A DNA stretch of 41,926 nt from an uncultured Acidimicrobiaceae bacterium (lineage in GTDB: Bacteria > Actinomycetota > Acidimicrobiia > Acidimicrobiales > RAAP-2). The notes beneath the pieces were generated by a model. The model was not told the DNA's origin and did no database searches. It worked only from the letters and a program-made list of their open reading frames with translations. The first letter of the stretch is position 1; the number at the start of each line of letters is the position of its first letter. Of this stretch, positions 40,710 to 41,926 are shown piece after piece. The translations under genes were made by a program, and so were the position numbers. The DNA lies in NCBI GenBank assembly GCA_937881055.1, contig CALGFJ010000307.1, forward strand, positions 1-41,926, in the 5' to 3' direction.

Positions 40710-40711
40710 AA
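40682..40711 (-). promoter_or_regulatory. Promoter of the membrane protein-regulator-hydrolase operon
   Basis: TTGACT (40711-40706) and TAACTT (40687-40682) are spaced by 18 bases. Both elements are built into the operator arms. The transcript would start near 40675 and carry the AAGGAG ribosome binding site. Confidence 0.65.
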
Positions 40712-40835
40712 GCGTGAATTTGAAGTTTCCCCGCCGTCGATTTCCAGGAACCCGAGGAATGAACGGGTCGTTGAAGCGCAAATTGGGATGATTCCTTTGC
40801 AGCGACCGGCATTCTTTGCGAGTCCCGTCTCGGAT

Positions 40836-40863
40836 AAGGGTCCCCAAGTAGGGACGAACCCTT
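40836..40863 (-). terminator. Hairpin at the end of the GNAT-like gene
   Basis: GTCCC and GGGAC close a 6-nt loop, and AAGG/CCTT extend the stem after a 4-nt bulge. It overlaps the stop codon and lacks a T-tract. Confidence 0.35.
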
Positions 40864-41602
40864 AGCGGTGGCGCACCCAAATGTTCGGCTCGACGTAGAT
40901 ACCGAGATCCGCGGTCTTGTCAATCCGAAGAGGTGCCATACCCTTCGGGATGATGTAGTCGCCTGACACGGGAATCTCCAGTCCGGTCCACTCTTCCCAC
41001 CGCGAGACCGTATCGGTCATTGTCTGAGCTTCTCGCGCGAGACCAATGACTCTGCCGCCAATGCGGACGTGCAGGCGTAACCAGGGGTCCCAGGGCATTC
41101 CGTCATCGCGCACCCACGCCGCGTAAGCGTCGATATTTAATAAGGGATAGAGGTGCTTGCGCGTCGGGCGAACGGGCGCTATCACGTTCGCAAGATGGTG
41201 CGCTGCCGCTGAGTCGCATAGAGCACGGATCAATGACGCTGCAACTCCGCTGCCCTTGAGTGACGGATGAACCACCGCGCCACCAATGACGAAGGTATCC
41301 GCAACACCCAATACACCGTGAACCTCAATTGATTGACGAAGCACCTCAGCGAAGGACGACGGTAGTTCTGACACTTCGCCCGACCACATGATGGGCACGC
41401 CCCAGCCCGTTGCAGCAAGTTGGTCGTCTTCATCAGTGAGGATGAGGTCATACTCTCGAAATGACTCGCGCACACGTGCGATGTACTTGTCGACCTCTTT
41501 GTCCCCACTGATGAATTCTGGAAAGCCCTCAGCAAACAGGGCCTCCATCTGCACCTCAGTCCAAGAACGAGCACTTGTTAACTCAACTCGAAACGGCGTC
41601 AT
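40862..41602 (-). CDS. GNAT-fold acyltransferase-like protein
   Basis: The 246-residue protein has a GNAT-like core: a strand FVIGGAVVHPSL followed by KGSGVAASLIRALCD (residues ~116-130), the acyl-CoA pyrophosphate loop with Lys in place of the usual Arg or Gln, then the VIAPVRPTRKHLYPL segment. The long C-terminal part (residues ~150-246) is rich in Trp and may shape the substrate site. The substrate is unknown. ATG at 41602 is chosen because GGAGG lies 5 nt upstream; the open frame continues eight codons further to 41626. Confidence 0.7.
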   Translation of the reverse strand: MTPFRVELTSARSWTEVQMEALFAEGFPEFISGDKEVDKYIARVRESFREYDLILTDEDDQLAATGWGVPIMWSGEVSELPSSFAEVLRQSIEVHGVLGVADTFVIGGAVVHPSLKGSGVAASLIRALCDSAAAHHLANVIAPVRPTRKHLYPLLNIDAYAAWVRDDGMPWDPWLRLHVRIGGRVIGLAREAQTMTDTVSRWEEWTGLEIPVSGDYIIPKGMAPLRIDKTADLGIYVEPNIWVRHR

Positions 41603-41926
41603 GGAAACCTCCGCATCTCCGGCCACAAATCATCGCGTTAGCTTCGCCCACTTGCGCGGATCCTGCCGAACGCTCTCCAATGTATGCGACCTTCGCCACT
41701 CCTCTTTGACCCCCTCCCGCGCGATGAAACACAAGGGCCAGCCGCACTGCGCGTTGCCCTCATGTTGATTACGGGTCTTCTTTCCAGAGACGCAGACCGT
41801 GGGATTGGCGAACCAAAGGCCGTACAATCACGGGCACTTGCGGAAGTCGAAAAGTCGGAGGGCCGACGTCAACAATCTAATGGTGTGCGTCATCGCCTTT
41901 TGAGAAGATGACACCGAACCGCTGGT
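41603..41926. other. No gene recognised at the right edge
   Basis: Short open frames exist on both strands, but none shows a domain, a ribosome binding site or family-like composition that I can support. The stretch may include the promoter region of the GNAT-like gene and the edge of a gene outside the window. Confidence 0.4.

Noticed and set aside
40665-40880. Short open frame on the minus strand running through the palindromic operator
   Set aside because: It is formed by the inverted repeat itself, has no ribosome binding site and overlaps the promoter.
41630-41911. Open frames of 65 and 75 codons at the right edge
   Set aside because: No domain, ribosome binding site or typical composition supports either one.
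1-41926. CRISPR arrays, insertion sequences, defence or toxin-antitoxin genes
   Set aside because: No spaced direct repeats, transposase motifs, Cas proteins or recognisable defence domains were found on either strand.

Overview
The window is an ordinary chromosomal stretch of a moderately GC-rich (my estimate, low 60s %) member of the Actinomycetota. Several independent signs support this: the mycothiol gene mshA next to a YbjN-family gene, a rex-hemA-hemC-hemD series, C5-pathway haem synthesis (hemA plus hemL), a nickel superoxide dismutase with its own maturation protease, a MenJ-like geranylgeranyl reductase, an MprF-like lysyltransferase and TAnnnT-type -10 elements. An Acidimicrobiia-like lineage is my best guess, but sequence inspection alone does not settle it. 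I see no phage, transposon, integron or CRISPR.

Layout. 1-7 kb: the 3' part of a large MprF-like membrane protein, then single genes (VOC/glyoxalase, DinB/DUF664, isochorismatase-like hydrolase, a frameshifted SnoaL-like gene, a secreted protein of unknown function, a HAD phosphatase). 7.0-23.0 kb (minus strand): a complete 14-gene complex I operon nuoA to nuoN with every junction between an 8-nt overlap and a 2-nt gap, ending in a translationally coupled ATP-grasp gene. A MenJ-like flavoprotein gene diverges from nuoA. 24.4-34 kb (minus strand): mshA, ybjN-like, proC, rex, hemA, hemC, hemD, hemB, hemL and a coupled single-pass membrane protein of unknown function. 34-35 kb: divergent sodX and sodN, then a short DksA/TraR-type zinc-finger gene. 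35-38 kb: an FtsX-like ABC permease without an adjacent ATPase, and tRNA-Lys(UUU). 38.2-40.7 kb (minus strand): a six-TM membrane protein, a winged-helix regulator and an exported alpha/beta hydrolase, preceded by a striking double palindrome that overlaps the promoter. A GNAT-fold gene closes the window.

The genes fit a respiratory and redox theme. Complex I passes electrons from NADH to quinone, MenJ-like enzymes saturate the menaquinone tail, Rex senses NADH/NAD+, the hem genes make cofactor for cytochromes, and mycothiol and NiSOD protect against oxidants.

The most notable sequence-level observation is that eight genes share the same layout, a TAnnnT hexamer followed by exactly six bases and then the start codon, which predicts leaderless mRNAs. 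The best candidate for a little-described local system is the operator-regulator-membrane protein-hydrolase module at 38.2-40.7 kb. I found no clearly novel defence or mobile system.
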